The notes below the pieces were generated by a model. That model saw only the letters and a program-made list of their open reading frames with translations, ran no database searches and was not told the DNA's origin. The translations under genes and the position numbers were made by a program. A stretch of DNA of 64,000 nucleotides from UBA4744 sp963707435. GTDB lineage: Bacteria > Actinomycetota > Acidimicrobiia > Spongiisociales > UBA4744. The stretch is from assembly GCA_963707435.1 (NCBI GenBank), contig CAVPPF010000007.1, positions 248,001-312,000 on the forward strand, given 5' to 3'. Below are positions 35,296-43,895 of this stretch, in pieces. Numbering within the stretch: position 1 is the stretch's first letter; the number at the start of each line of letters is the position of its first letter.

Positions 35296-35840
35296 GACGC
35301 CTGTTTCTCGCCGTGCCGCTCACCGGGGAGGTGCGTTCCGCGCTGGCCGCCCACATCGTTGGGTTTCTCGAGGGCCGGGCATTGCCGGGGAAGCCGGTCG
35401 CGCCGCCCAACTGGCACCTGACGATGCGCTTCTTCGGTCCCACCGACGAGGTGACCTACGACCGGCTGCTGGCCGCGCTGACCGAAGCGGAACTCGGCAG
35501 CCCGTTCAGGGCCACCCTGGCCGGTCTCGGGGCCTTTCCCCGACCCGCCCGGGCCACGGTGCTGTGGCAGGGGATTGCCGGAGGGGCCGACCGATTAGAG
35601 GATCTGGCAGACGTGTCGGAGGAGGCCGCCCGGCTGGCCGGCTTCGCTCCGGAAGACCGGCCGTTTCACCCGCACGTCACGCTCAGCCGGATCCGACCTC
35701 ACCAGGATGTCCGTTCGTTGATCGAGCGGGTTCGTCCTCTCGGCATGTCGCTGCCCGTTGATCGGCTCGTCGTGTACCGGAGCCATCTTGGCCGCGGGGG
35801 GGCCCGTTACGAGGAACTCGACAACGTCCCGCTTGCCTAG
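35283..35840 (+). CDS. thpR: RNA 2',3'-cyclic phosphodiesterase
   Basis: This 185-residue 2H phosphoesterase has both HxT/S motifs, HLTM near residue 42 and HVTL near residue 128. It hydrolyses 2',3'-cyclic ends of RNA. The GTG start at 35283 lies inside the 3' end of cinA (13-nt overlap), so translation is probably coupled. recA follows after 166 nt with its own promoters. Confidence 0.9.
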   Translation: MADVGRLFLAVPLTGEVRSALAAHIVGFLEGRALPGKPVAPPNWHLTMRFFGPTDEVTYDRLLAALTEAELGSPFRATLAGLGAFPRPARATVLWQGIAGGADRLEDLADVSEEAARLAGFAPEDRPFHPHVTLSRIRPHQDVRSLIERVRPLGMSLPVDRLVVYRSHLGRGGARYEELDNVPLA

Positions 35841-35886
35841 CCGGCGGTAGCCCCGGTCGTCGGCGGGTCGCGGGCTCCCGAATGGC

Positions 35887-35915
35887 TTGGCTCCGAACGT
35901 ATGTTCGACTAGATT
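35887..35915 (+). promoter_or_regulatory. recA SOS promoter with LexA box in the spacer
   Basis: TTGGCT (35887-35892) and TAGATT (35910-35915) are 17 nt apart. A perfect SOS palindrome CGAACGTATGTTCG occupies 35894-35907, so bound LexA would block both promoter elements. This is the gram-positive type LexA operator (GAAC-N4-GTTC). Confidence 0.78.
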
Positions 35916-35954
35916 CTCAGGGTCGGAACGAATAGGATTACATCCGTGTGATTC

Positions 35955-35976
35955 TGTCACACCCAACTTCTACCGT
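35955..35976 (+). promoter_or_regulatory. Putative PafBC-type second promoter of recA
   Basis: TGTCA at 35955-35959 is followed by 11 nt and TACCGT at 35971-35976. This is the exact TGTCR-N11-TANNNT spacing of the RecA-independent damage promoter of mycobacteria. It lies downstream of the LexA-controlled promoter and would give a leader of roughly 25 nt carrying AAGGGAG. The same 13-nt core TTCTGTCACACCC is found in the leader of the LysM gene at 44.06 kb. Confidence 0.62.
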
Positions 35977-36006
35977 GTGATCGAGTCATCAAGAAGGGAG
36001 CAATCA

Positions 36007-37065
36007 GTGGAACGGGACAAAGCGCTCGAAATGGCGATGTCGCAGATCGAACGGCAGTTCGGCACCGGGGCCATCATGAAACTCGGCGAGAGCAACCATC
36101 AGCGGATGCCGGCCATTTCGACCGGGGCCTTGTCGCTCGACCTGGCTCTCGGCATTGGCGGCGTTCCACGCGGCCGTGTGGTCGAGATCTACGGCCCGGA
36201 GAGCAGCGGGAAGACCACCCTCGCTCTCCATGTGGTGGCAGAGGCACAACGTAACGGAGGCATAGCGGCCTTCGTCGACGCCGAGCATGCGCTCGACCCG
36301 ATATATTGCCGGGCGCTGGGCGTTGATGTCGACGAACTCCTGATCTCGCAACCGGACACCGGCGAGCAGGCGCTCGAAATCACCGACATGCTGATTCGCT
36401 CAGGAGCGCTCGATGTTGTGGTGATCGACTCGGTGGCCGCACTGGTCCCGCGCGCCGAGATCGAAGGCGAGATGGGTGACACCCACGTCGGCCTGCAGGC
36501 CCGGCTGATGTCGCAAGCACTTCGCAAGCTCACCGGGAACATTCACCGGTCCCAGACGACTGCGGTTTTCATCAATCAGCTGCGGGAGAAGATCGGGGTG
36601 ATGTTTGGATCGCCGGAAACGACGCCGGGGGGCCGGGCCCTCAAGTTCTACTCCACCGTTCGCATCGATATCCGCCGGATTGAAGCCATCAAAGACGGCC
36701 AGGAGAACGTCGGGAACCGGGTCCGCGCCAAGGTCGTCAAGAACAAACTGGCCCCACCGTTCCGGTTGGCCGAGTTCGACATCATGTTCGGAGAAGGGAT
36801 CTCGCGGGAGGGCAGCCTGCTCGACGTGGCGGTGGATCAGGGCATCGTGAAGAAGAGCGGCGCCTGGTACACCTACGACAACGACCAGCTCGGACAGGGG
36901 CGGGAAAACGCCAAGCGTTTTTTGCGGGAAAACCCCGAAATTGCCGTGCAACTCCAGGCGAAGGTGCTCGAGGCCGTTGGTTTGATCGAAGCCGACGGGG
37001 CTGAAGATGCTGATACTACGAAGGATCTTGCCCCGGAATCCAATCCCAAACCAGACAAGAAGTAG
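36007..37065 (+). CDS. recA: Recombinase RecA
   Basis: RecA forms filaments on single-stranded DNA, drives recombination and triggers LexA self-cleavage. The 352-residue protein has Walker A GPESSGKTTL, the VVIDSVAALVPRAEIEGEMGD segment, FINQLREKIGVMFG and an acidic C-terminal tail. GTG 36007 is the start because AAGGGAG lies at 35994-36000 and family members begin at this point. No recX follows; rny is next after 287 nt. No intein is present. Confidence 0.97.
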   Translation: MERDKALEMAMSQIERQFGTGAIMKLGESNHQRMPAISTGALSLDLALGIGGVPRGRVVEIYGPESSGKTTLALHVVAEAQRNGGIAAFVDAEHALDPIYCRALGVDVDELLISQPDTGEQALEITDMLIRSGALDVVVIDSVAALVPRAEIEGEMGDTHVGLQARLMSQALRKLTGNIHRSQTTAVFINQLREKIGVMFGSPETTPGGRALKFYSTVRIDIRRIEAIKDGQENVGNRVRAKVVKNKLAPPFRLAEFDIMFGEGISREGSLLDVAVDQGIVKKSGAWYTYDNDQLGQGRENAKRFLRENPEIAVQLQAKVLEAVGLIEADGAEDADTTKDLAPESNPKPDKK

Positions 37066-37352
37066 CGCTGCAAACCGTCACCGGGGTTGCGGGTCGTTCA
37101 CGGCTTGTGAGAAGTTGCCCGTTACAAACGGGTGTTGACGCGGTACGATGCTGACAGCACACACAATACGTACCAAAAAACAAGCAACGAACCAGAATCG
37201 AATTCGTGAATAACAACAGGGATCTTTGGATACAGGAGGTGTTTCGAGCGAGGCGAATGGCCTAGCCCAGAGCTTCGATCGGATGATGTGTGTGCCGGAC
37301 CCCGGTGGGGGTTCGGCATTCCTGTTTCAATGGTCACCGGAAAGCAGGGACG
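37066..37352 (+). other. recA-rny intergenic region with hairpins
   Basis: This 287-nt gap contains a CCCGTT-ACA-AACGGG hairpin at 37118-37132, an A-rich stretch around 37160-37225 that is unusual for this GC-rich genome, an AGGAGG at 37234-37239 without a long reading frame after it, and a ten-pair hairpin (GCCGGACCCC / GGGGTTCGGC) at 37294-37317. A clear promoter could not be fixed; TTGACG occurs at 37134-37139. It may be a structured leader of rny. Confidence 0.5.
37294..37317 (+). promoter_or_regulatory. GC-rich hairpin in the rny leader
   Basis: A ten-base-pair stem (37294-37303 with 37308-37317, one G-T pair) closes a four-nt loop 35 nt before the rny start. The bases after it (ATTCCTGTTTC) are weakly T-rich, so it could act as a terminator or attenuator between recA and rny. 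Confidence 0.45.
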
Positions 37353-38894
37353 ATGGATGTGGTCACCACGATCGCCGTCGGACTCGTCGCCTTAGCGATC
37401 GGCCTGATCTCCGGGTTCTTCCTATTCCGCGGCCGCCTGCGTCGTTCGAAGGTCAATGCCGATTCCTCGGCCGAGGACATGGTGTTGACTGCCCGGCAGG
37501 AAGCTCAGCGCCTGCTGGCTCGAGCCGAGGAAGAGGGGCGGGCCAAGGCCGAGGCGTACCGGGAACGGGAAGACGCGGCGCTCGAGCATCGGCGTCTGGA
37601 GATTCGATCCTCCGAGGAGCGGCTCAACCAACGGGAACAAACGCTCGAGCAACGGGCCGGCAATCTTGCGCAGCGTGAGCAGACCTTGATTCACCGCGAG
37701 CGCGAAGCGTCTGATTCGCGGGCCGAGGCGGACGTGATCAAGGAGGAGGCTCGCAACGAACTGCAGCGCCTGGCCGGATTCGACGCCAATGCGGCGAAGG
37801 AACAGTTGCTGGAACAGGTCAAGGATGAGGCACGGCGGGAAGCGATGATCCTGGTGCGCGACATGGAGATCAAAGCTCGGGAAGAGGCCGATCGCCGGGC
37901 CAGGCGGATCCTCACCACGGCCATTCAACGTCTTGCCTCGGAAGTGGTCACGGAAACGACCGTGTCGGTGGTCGAGCTTCCTTCCGACGACATGAAGGGC
38001 CGCATCATCGGCCGGGAGGGCCGCAACATCCGTGCTTTCGAGGCCACCACGGGTGTCAACCTGGTGGTCGACGACACACCGGAGGCGGTCTCGGTAGCTT
38101 CCTTCGATCCCGTGCGGCGGGAGGTAGCGCGTATTGCGCTCGAACGGCTGGTGGCCGACGGCCGGATTCACCCGGCATCCATCGAGGAAGCGTACGAGAA
38201 GGCTCAAGCAGAGGTTGAACAGAGCGTGCGCGATGCCGGCGAGTGGGCTCTTCTGGAAGTCGGTATTTCCCGCCTGCACCCAGAGTTGGTGACGCTGCTG
38301 GGCCGGCTGAAGTACCGGACCTCATACGGCCAGAATGTGCTGAATCATCTGGTCGAGGCAGCCCATGTGGCGGGCATGCTGGCCGCCGAACTGCGCATCG
38401 ACCCGCTCGAGGCAAAGCGAGCGGCGCTGTTACACGACATCGGCAAGGCGGTAACGCACGAGGTCGAAGGATCTCATGCCCTGATCGGGGCGGAGATCGC
38501 CAGGCGGTTCGGTGAAGATCCCGCCATCGTGCACGGTATCGAGGCTCACCACAATGAGGTCGAGCCCCGCACGCTGGTGGCGGTTCTCGTGCAGGCAGCC
38601 GATGCCGTGTCGGCGGCCCGACCCGGCGCACGCCGGGAGGCCCTGGAGTCGTATGTTCGGCGTCTGGAACGGCTCGAGAAGCTGGCCCTCGATTTCGACG
38701 GGGTCGAAAAGGTCTTCGCGATGCAGGCCGGACGCGAAGTGCGCGTCGTGGTCGATCCGGGGGCGGTGGACGATCTCGGAGCATCGGATCTGGCCAGGCG
38801 GATCGCCAAGCGGCTCGAAGAGGACCTCCAGTACCCGGGTCAGATCCAGGTGACGGTGATTCGCGAGCTCCGTGTGACGGACTACGCCAGGTGA
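37353..38894 (+). CDS. rny: Ribonuclease Y
   Basis: RNase Y is a membrane-bound endoribonuclease that starts mRNA decay. The 513-residue protein has an N-terminal membrane helix (IAVGLVALAIGLISGFFLF), a long coiled coil to about residue 190, a KH domain with GRIIGREGRNIRAFE, and an HD domain with LLHDIGKAV. ATG 37353 follows AGGGA at short distance. Its presence is notable because many actinobacteria use RNase E instead. The stop overlaps miaB (GTGA). Confidence 0.96.
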   Translation: MDVVTTIAVGLVALAIGLISGFFLFRGRLRRSKVNADSSAEDMVLTARQEAQRLLARAEEEGRAKAEAYREREDAALEHRRLEIRSSEERLNQREQTLEQRAGNLAQREQTLIHREREASDSRAEADVIKEEARNELQRLAGFDANAAKEQLLEQVKDEARREAMILVRDMEIKAREEADRRARRILTTAIQRLASEVVTETTVSVVELPSDDMKGRIIGREGRNIRAFEATTGVNLVVDDTPEAVSVASFDPVRREVARIALERLVADGRIHPASIEEAYEKAQAEVEQSVRDAGEWALLEVGISRLHPELVTLLGRLKYRTSYGQNVLNHLVEAAHVAGMLAAELRIDPLEAKRAALLHDIGKAVTHEVEGSHALIGAEIARRFGEDPAIVHGIEAHHNEVEPRTLVAVLVQAADAVSAARPGARREALESYVRRLERLEKLALDFDGVEKVFAMQAGREVRVVVDPGAVDDLGASDLARRIAKRLEEDLQYPGQIQVTVIRELRVTDYAR

Positions 38895-40285
38895 CCGTGG
38901 CGGAGACGGTGCAGCTCGGTCATCCGACCGTGCGACGGAAAGAGCGGCGCGTCCCCACGCGCGCCGGACAGCGCTACTTCGTGAGGACGTTCGGGTGCCA
39001 GATGAACGACCACGACAGCGAGCGCATCGCCGGGATGCTCGAGTCCGACGGGATGCGACCCGCCGCCGACTATGCCTCTGCGGATGTGGTGTTCATCAAT
39101 ACGTGCACGATTCGGGAGAACGCCGACAACCGCCTCTACGGCAACCTCGGCCATTTGAAACAGCTGAAAGACCACAACCCGGAAATGTTGCTCGTCGTGG
39201 GTGGATGTGCGGCCCAGAAGGACCGGGAACTGGTCCACGAGCGCGCTCCCTGGGTCGACGTGGTGCTCGGCACCCACAATCTCGACCGGGTGCTCGATCT
39301 CATGGATCACGCTCAGGAGTGGGGGGCGATCACCGAGATCGCCGATGAGCTGGAAGCGATGCCGTCATCACTGCCCGTGCGTCGCGAAGTAGCGCACGCG
39401 GCATGGGTCGCCATCCAGATCGGCTGCAACAACACCTGCACGTTCTGCATTGTGCCGGCCGTGCGGGGTGTTGAGGTCAGCAGGCGACCCGGCGACGTGA
39501 TCGCCGAAGTCGAACGGCTGGCGGCGGACGGCGCTGTCGAAGTCACCCTCCTCGGCCAGAACGTGAACACCTACGGTCGGGACCTGGCCATCGACGGCAA
39601 GCGCCGGCCGGTCTTCGCCGAACTGCTGCGGCGGGTGGGCGAGGTGGAAGGTCTGCGCCGGATCCGTTTCACCAGCCCGCACCCGGCCGATTTCCGCGAG
39701 GACGTGGCGCTTGCCATGGCCGAGACCCCGTCCGTGTGCGAGCAGTTGCACCTCCCCCTCCAATCGGGCAGTGATCGAGTTCTGGCGCGCATGCACCGGG
39801 GCTACAACGTGGAGCGCTACCTCAAGCGGCTGGACATGGCCCGGTCGTACATCCCCGATCTGGCCGTGTCAACGGACATCATCGTCGGCTTCCCCGGCGA
39901 GACAGAGGCAGACTTCGAACAGACGCTCGACGTTGTGGCGGCCGCCCGGTACGACCAGGCTTTCACCTTCCTGTTCTCGCCCAGGCCGGGGACCGCCGCC
40001 GCCGAGTACACGAACGATCTTGTGGATCCCGAGATAGCCCAGGATCGGTACGAGCGGCTCATCGCCCTGCAGAATCAGATCTCGCTCGAAAAGAACCAGG
40101 CCGAGGTCGGCAGAATCCTCGAAGTGCTGGTGGAAGGACCATCCCGCAAGGATCCCGAGGTCGTTTCGGCCCGCAGCCGCGGGAACAAGATGGTCCACCT
40201 CAACGGCCGCTATCCATCAGGATCGTTCCTGCAGGCGAGGATCGAAACGGCCGCACCCCACCACCTCTTCGGGACTGTGTTCTGA
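38891..40285 (+). CDS. miaB: tRNA-2-methylthio-N6-dimethylallyladenosine synthase
   Basis: MiaB adds the methylthio group to isopentenyl-adenosine 37 of tRNAs. The 464-residue radical SAM protein has the first cluster site TFGCQMNDHDSER, the radical SAM motif GCNNTCTFCIVP and a C-terminal TRAM domain. GTG 38891 overlaps the rny stop; a second in-frame GTG lies two codons later. It is followed by miaA, which makes its substrate, with overlapping stop and start. Confidence 0.95.
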   Translation: MTVAETVQLGHPTVRRKERRVPTRAGQRYFVRTFGCQMNDHDSERIAGMLESDGMRPAADYASADVVFINTCTIRENADNRLYGNLGHLKQLKDHNPEMLLVVGGCAAQKDRELVHERAPWVDVVLGTHNLDRVLDLMDHAQEWGAITEIADELEAMPSSLPVRREVAHAAWVAIQIGCNNTCTFCIVPAVRGVEVSRRPGDVIAEVERLAADGAVEVTLLGQNVNTYGRDLAIDGKRRPVFAELLRRVGEVEGLRRIRFTSPHPADFREDVALAMAETPSVCEQLHLPLQSGSDRVLARMHRGYNVERYLKRLDMARSYIPDLAVSTDIIVGFPGETEADFEQTLDVVAAARYDQAFTFLFSPRPGTAAAEYTNDLVDPEIAQDRYERLIALQNQISLEKNQAEVGRILEVLVEGPSRKDPEVVSARSRGNKMVHLNGRYPSGSFLQARIETAAPHHLFGTVF

Positions 40286-41193
40286 GCCGCATACTGGCGC
40301 TGCTCGGCCCGACCGCGGCCGGAAAGAGCCTCCTCGCCCTTCGTCTGGCCGAGGAGGTCGGTGCGCACATCGTTTCGGTCGACTCGATGCAGGTATACCG
40401 CGGTATGGACATCGGGACCGCGAAACCGTCCGTTGCGGACCAGGCTCGCATTCCCCACCACATGATCGACCTCGTCGATCCTGCCGTCCGTTTCAGTGTG
40501 GCCGAATTCCAGCACGAAGGCCGCCGGGTCATCGAGGAACTGATCGGACGGGGGAAGACCATGCTCATCGTCGGGGGTTCCGGACTCCACTTCCGGGCAT
40601 TGGTCGATCCGCTCGAGTTCCCGCCCCACGACCCACACGTGCGGTCACGGGTCGATGCGCTGGACGCCACCACCGCCCGGGGACGCCTCATCGACATCGA
40701 TCCGGCGGTCGGTGAACTGGTGGACCTGGCCAATCCGCGCCGAGTGCAACGGGCCCTGGAGATTCACGAACTCACCGGCCTCACGCCGACCGAACGGTCG
40801 GTCCGGCCCGATGCGCAGGCGGTTGCGAGCTATGAAGCTGCCATTCCGTTCGTCGCCGCCGGGATCGACCCGGGAGCCGAACTCGCCGACCGGGTTGAGC
40901 AGCGCCTGCACGCGATGCTGGCTGCAGGATTCCTCGAGGAAGTTGGTCGTCTGGCCGATTCGCTCGGTCCGACCGCCGCCGAGGCAGTGGGGTACAAGCA
41001 GTTGCTTCCGGTGGTTCGGGGTGAGGCATCCGCACAGGAGGGTTTCGACGAGTCGGTTCGTGTGACCATGGGCCTGGCCAAGCGCCAGCGCACCTATTTC
41101 CGCCGCGATCCCCGCATCGAGTGGGTACCGTGGTCGAGCGACCCGGACGAACGCTACGAACGGGTAAGACGATCTCTGCTGGAGGAAGCGTGA
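40282..41193 (+). CDS. miaA: tRNA dimethylallyltransferase, apparent CTG start
   Basis: MiaA transfers the dimethylallyl group to adenosine 37. The P-loop GPTAAGKS and the following SVDSMQVYRG are both needed for activity. The P-loop is encoded between 40306 and 40329, upstream of the first in-frame ATG (40387). No ATG, GTG or TTG exists in this frame between miaB's TRAM domain region and the P-loop. The codon in the expected position is CTG 40282, overlapping the miaB stop as CTGA and giving the family-like beginning (start)-SRILALLGPT. The rest of the 303-residue protein is normal. A start at 40387 would delete the P-loop. Confidence 0.85.
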   Translation: MSRILALLGPTAAGKSLLALRLAEEVGAHIVSVDSMQVYRGMDIGTAKPSVADQARIPHHMIDLVDPAVRFSVAEFQHEGRRVIEELIGRGKTMLIVGGSGLHFRALVDPLEFPPHDPHVRSRVDALDATTARGRLIDIDPAVGELVDLANPRRVQRALEIHELTGLTPTERSVRPDAQAVASYEAAIPFVAAGIDPGAELADRVEQRLHAMLAAGFLEEVGRLADSLGPTAAEAVGYKQLLPVVRGEASAQEGFDESVRVTMGLAKRQRTYFRRDPRIEWVPWSSDPDERYERVRRSLLEEA

Positions 41194-41951
41194 AGTTTCT
41201 CAAGATGGAAGGACTGGGCAACGACTTCGTCGTGCTCGAAGGTCCGCAGGAGATCTCAGCCGGCCGGGTCGTGGCCTGGTGTGATCGCCGGCGCGGCATT
41301 GGAGCGGACGGCGTTCTCGTCGTCACCCCGCTGGGAGGCGATCGGGTGAAGATGGAGTACTGGAACGCCGACGGCAGCGCAGCCGAGATGTGCGGTAACG
41401 GCCTGCGGTGTGTCGCCCGGCTGGCCTACGATCGCAGCTGGGTGGGGAGCGATGTGTTCACCGTGGTTACCGCAGTGGGGGAGCGGGAGGCCCGGGTTGG
41501 ATCTGAAGTCACGGTGCAGGTCGGAATGCCGGTGCCGAACCGTGAGGAATCCATTGAGGTGGCCGGCTTGACCGCCCGGGAAATCGACGTCGGGAATCCT
41601 CACGCGGTGGTCTTCGTCGAAGATCCGGGAGCTGTGCCTGTGGCGGAGCTGGGAATGCGCATGGGGACCGATCCGGCCTTCCCTCGCGGCGCCAACATCG
41701 AGTTCGCCGCCGTACGGGGTGAGAACCTCATCGAATTGCGGGTCTGGGAACGCGGCGTCGGCGAGACCCTCGCCTGCGGCACCGGTGCCGCAGCTGCGGC
41801 CGCCGTCGCCCACCGGATGGGTCGGGTGGATTCGACTACCACGGTTCGACTTCCCGGCGGTGATCTGCTGGTGACCCTCGACGAACGTGGTGCCTGGTTG
41901 ACCGGCCCGGCGAACTATGTGTTCGAGGGGGAGTGGCATGGCGCAATCTGA
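41190..41951 (+). CDS. dapF: Diaminopimelate epimerase
   Basis: DapF converts LL- to meso-diaminopimelate for peptidoglycan and lysine. Both catalytic cysteines are present: Cys68 in NADGSAAEMCGNGLRC and Cys196 in ETLACGTGA. The 253-residue length is slightly short but complete. GTG 41190 overlaps the miaA stop as GTGA and has GGAGGAA just upstream. It is followed by hflX with a 14-nt overlap. Confidence 0.95.
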   Translation: MKFLKMEGLGNDFVVLEGPQEISAGRVVAWCDRRRGIGADGVLVVTPLGGDRVKMEYWNADGSAAEMCGNGLRCVARLAYDRSWVGSDVFTVVTAVGEREARVGSEVTVQVGMPVPNREESIEVAGLTAREIDVGNPHAVVFVEDPGAVPVAELGMRMGTDPAFPRGANIEFAAVRGENLIELRVWERGVGETLACGTGAAAAAAVAHRMGRVDSTTTVRLPGGDLLVTLDERGAWLTGPANYVFEGEWHGAI

Positions 41952-43209
41952 TAGCCGCGAGCGAGCTCTGCTCGTCGGCGTTGCGACGGGGGAGACCGGG
42001 GGGATTGAAGCGTCCCTCGATGAGCTGATTCGCCTGGTCGATACTGCCGGAGCCGACACCGTTGCCGTGGAAGTCCAGCATCGCGACCGACTCGATCCGG
42101 CCACGCTCATCGGCAGAGGCAAAGTTGCTGAACTCCGTGCGGAAGCTGCGGCTGAGGATGTCGATGTCGTGGTCTTCGACCGTGAGATCAGTCCTGCTCA
42201 GGAGCGCAATCTTTCCCAGGCGCTGGATCGCCGTGTGCTGGATCGAACGGCAGTGATTCTCGACATCTTCGCTCAACATGCGACGACCCGGGAGGGCAAG
42301 ATCCAGGTCGAGCTCGCCCAGCTCGCCTACCGGCTGCCCCGTTTGCGGGGGAAGGGTGTTGTGCTCTCGCGGCTGGGAGGTGGCATCGGTACGCGCGGCC
42401 CCGGCGAAACGAAGCTGGAGGTCGACCGGCGGCGTATCACCAGCCGCATCGCCCGGCTGCGAGCCCAGCTCGAAGAACTCGAGCGAGCCCGTCATACCAA
42501 GCGGGAACGCCGCAAACGAAGGGAAATGGCCCAGGTCGCCATCGTCGGCTACACCAACGCCGGGAAATCGAGCCTCCTCAACGCCCTCACCGGTTCCCAT
42601 GCGCTGGTCGAGGACCAGTTGTTCGCAACGCTGGACCCCACCACCCGGCGGCTCGAGCTGACCGACGGCCGGGTGGTGTTGCTGTCGGACACGGTGGGGT
42701 TCGTGAGGCACCTGCCCCACCAGCTCATCGAGGCGTTCAAGTCGACCCTGGAAGAGGCTACGGAGGCCGACCTGTTGATCCACCTGGTCGATCTTGCCGA
42801 CGAGGATCCGGAAGCGAAGATTGCCGCCGTACGTGAAGTACTCGGGGAGATCGGTGCGGACCGGGTGCCGGAGTTGCTGGTCGGCAACAAAGCCGACGTA
42901 GCACCCCGGCAGGCCGTGCAGCGATTCCTGGCCAGCCATCCGGATGCGATCATCGTGTCTGCGGTTCGAAAGAGCGGACTGGAATCGTTGACGGAGGGGC
43001 TCTGGCAGGAGCTTTCCCGCCGGTTCCGTGAAGTCGACCTGCTGATTCCCTTCTCGGCAGGTTGGGCTGCGGCGCGGGTCCATGAAGCGGGCGAGGTGCT
43101 GGCCGAGGAGTACCGGCCGGATGGCGTTTGGTTCCGGGCTCGTTTATCCCCGGCCGATGCGCAGCGATTGAAGGGCTATGTGACGGTTGAACCCCTGCCG
43201 GTTCCCTGA
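41938..43209 (+). CDS. hflX: Ribosome-splitting GTPase HflX
   Basis: HflX rescues and splits stalled ribosomes under stress. The N-terminal HflX domain (LDRTAVILDIFAQHATTREGK, LGGGIGTRGPGET) precedes an arginine-rich coiled coil and the G domain with GYTNAGKSS (residues 204-212), DTVGFVRHLP and GNKAD. ATG 41938 follows GGGGGAG with a five-nt gap and lies within the end of dapF. It is the last gene of the rny-miaB-miaA-dapF-hflX block and is convergent with lexA. Confidence 0.95.
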   Translation: MAQSDSRERALLVGVATGETGGIEASLDELIRLVDTAGADTVAVEVQHRDRLDPATLIGRGKVAELRAEAAAEDVDVVVFDREISPAQERNLSQALDRRVLDRTAVILDIFAQHATTREGKIQVELAQLAYRLPRLRGKGVVLSRLGGGIGTRGPGETKLEVDRRRITSRIARLRAQLEELERARHTKRERRKRREMAQVAIVGYTNAGKSSLLNALTGSHALVEDQLFATLDPTTRRLELTDGRVVLLSDTVGFVRHLPHQLIEAFKSTLEEATEADLLIHLVDLADEDPEAKIAAVREVLGEIGADRVPELLVGNKADVAPRQAVQRFLASHPDAIIVSAVRKSGLESLTEGLWQELSRRFREVDLLIPFSAGWAAARVHEAGEVLAEEYRPDGVWFRARLSPADAQRLKGYVTVEPLPVP

Positions 43210-43259
43210 CGTTCGCCGCTCCTCACCGCAGAATCTCCGATCGAGCTTCCGGTGCCGGG

Positions 43260-43880
43260 TCAGCGAATCGCCCGCAGGACTGCGACGACCTTGCCGATGA
43301 TCTCCACTCCGTCTTCGAACACCATGGGCTCGTAGGCCGGGTTCTCCGAAATGAGCCGCACGGTGGCTCCGCTCCGCTCGAATCGTTTGACGGTTGCCTC
43401 CTCGCCGTCAACCAGGGCAGCCACGATCTCGCCGTTGGCCGCATCCTTCTGGCTGCGAACGATGACGTAGTCGCCGTCGAGGATCCCGGCGCCTTCCATC
43501 GAGTCGCCGCGCACGGCCAGCATGAAGACCGGTCCACTGCCGGTGAACTCGGTCGGTATGGTGAAGACCTCGTCGATCTGTTCCTCGGCGAGAATGGGGG
43601 AGCCGGCCGCGATCCGTCCGAGGAGGGGAACGTCGCGGTAGGGGCTCCGTTCGATCGTGTCCGAACCGCTTTCCACGACTTCTATCGCCCGGGGCTTGGA
43701 CGGATCACGCCGCAGGTACCCGGCCTTGACGAGGCTGGAGAGATGGCTGTGGACGGTCGAGGGGGAGCGGAGGCCGAGCGCATCGCCGATCTCGCGCACA
43801 GAAGGCGGATAGCCTCGTTCGGCAACCTTGGTGCGGATCAGCTCCAGGATCTCTCGCTGTCGGGTACTCAACTCGCCCAT
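43260..43880 (-). CDS. lexA: LexA repressor
   Basis: LexA represses SOS genes and cleaves itself when RecA filaments form. The 206-residue protein has the winged-helix DNA-binding domain with the recognition region SVREIGDALGLRSPSTVHSHL, the cleavage site Ala92-Gly93 in GRIAAGSP, Ser127 in RGDSMEG and Lys165 in EATVKRF. ATG 43880 follows GGAAGG with a six-nt gap. Its own promoter carries two LexA boxes, so autoregulation is expected. Confidence 0.96.
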   Translation of the reverse strand: MGELSTRQREILELIRTKVAERGYPPSVREIGDALGLRSPSTVHSHLSSLVKAGYLRRDPSKPRAIEVVESGSDTIERSPYRDVPLLGRIAAGSPILAEEQIDEVFTIPTEFTGSGPVFMLAVRGDSMEGAGILDGDYVIVRSQKDAANGEIVAALVDGEEATVKRFERSGATVRLISENPAYEPMVFEDGVEIIGKVVAVLRAIR

Positions 43881-43895
43881 CGGTCTGCCTTCCTC

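Noticed and set aside
35946..35962. A canonical CRP/GlxR operator in the recA leader
   Set aside because: The spacer is 5 nt instead of 6, and the right half is better explained by the TGTCR-N11-TANNNT promoter shared with two other damage genes.
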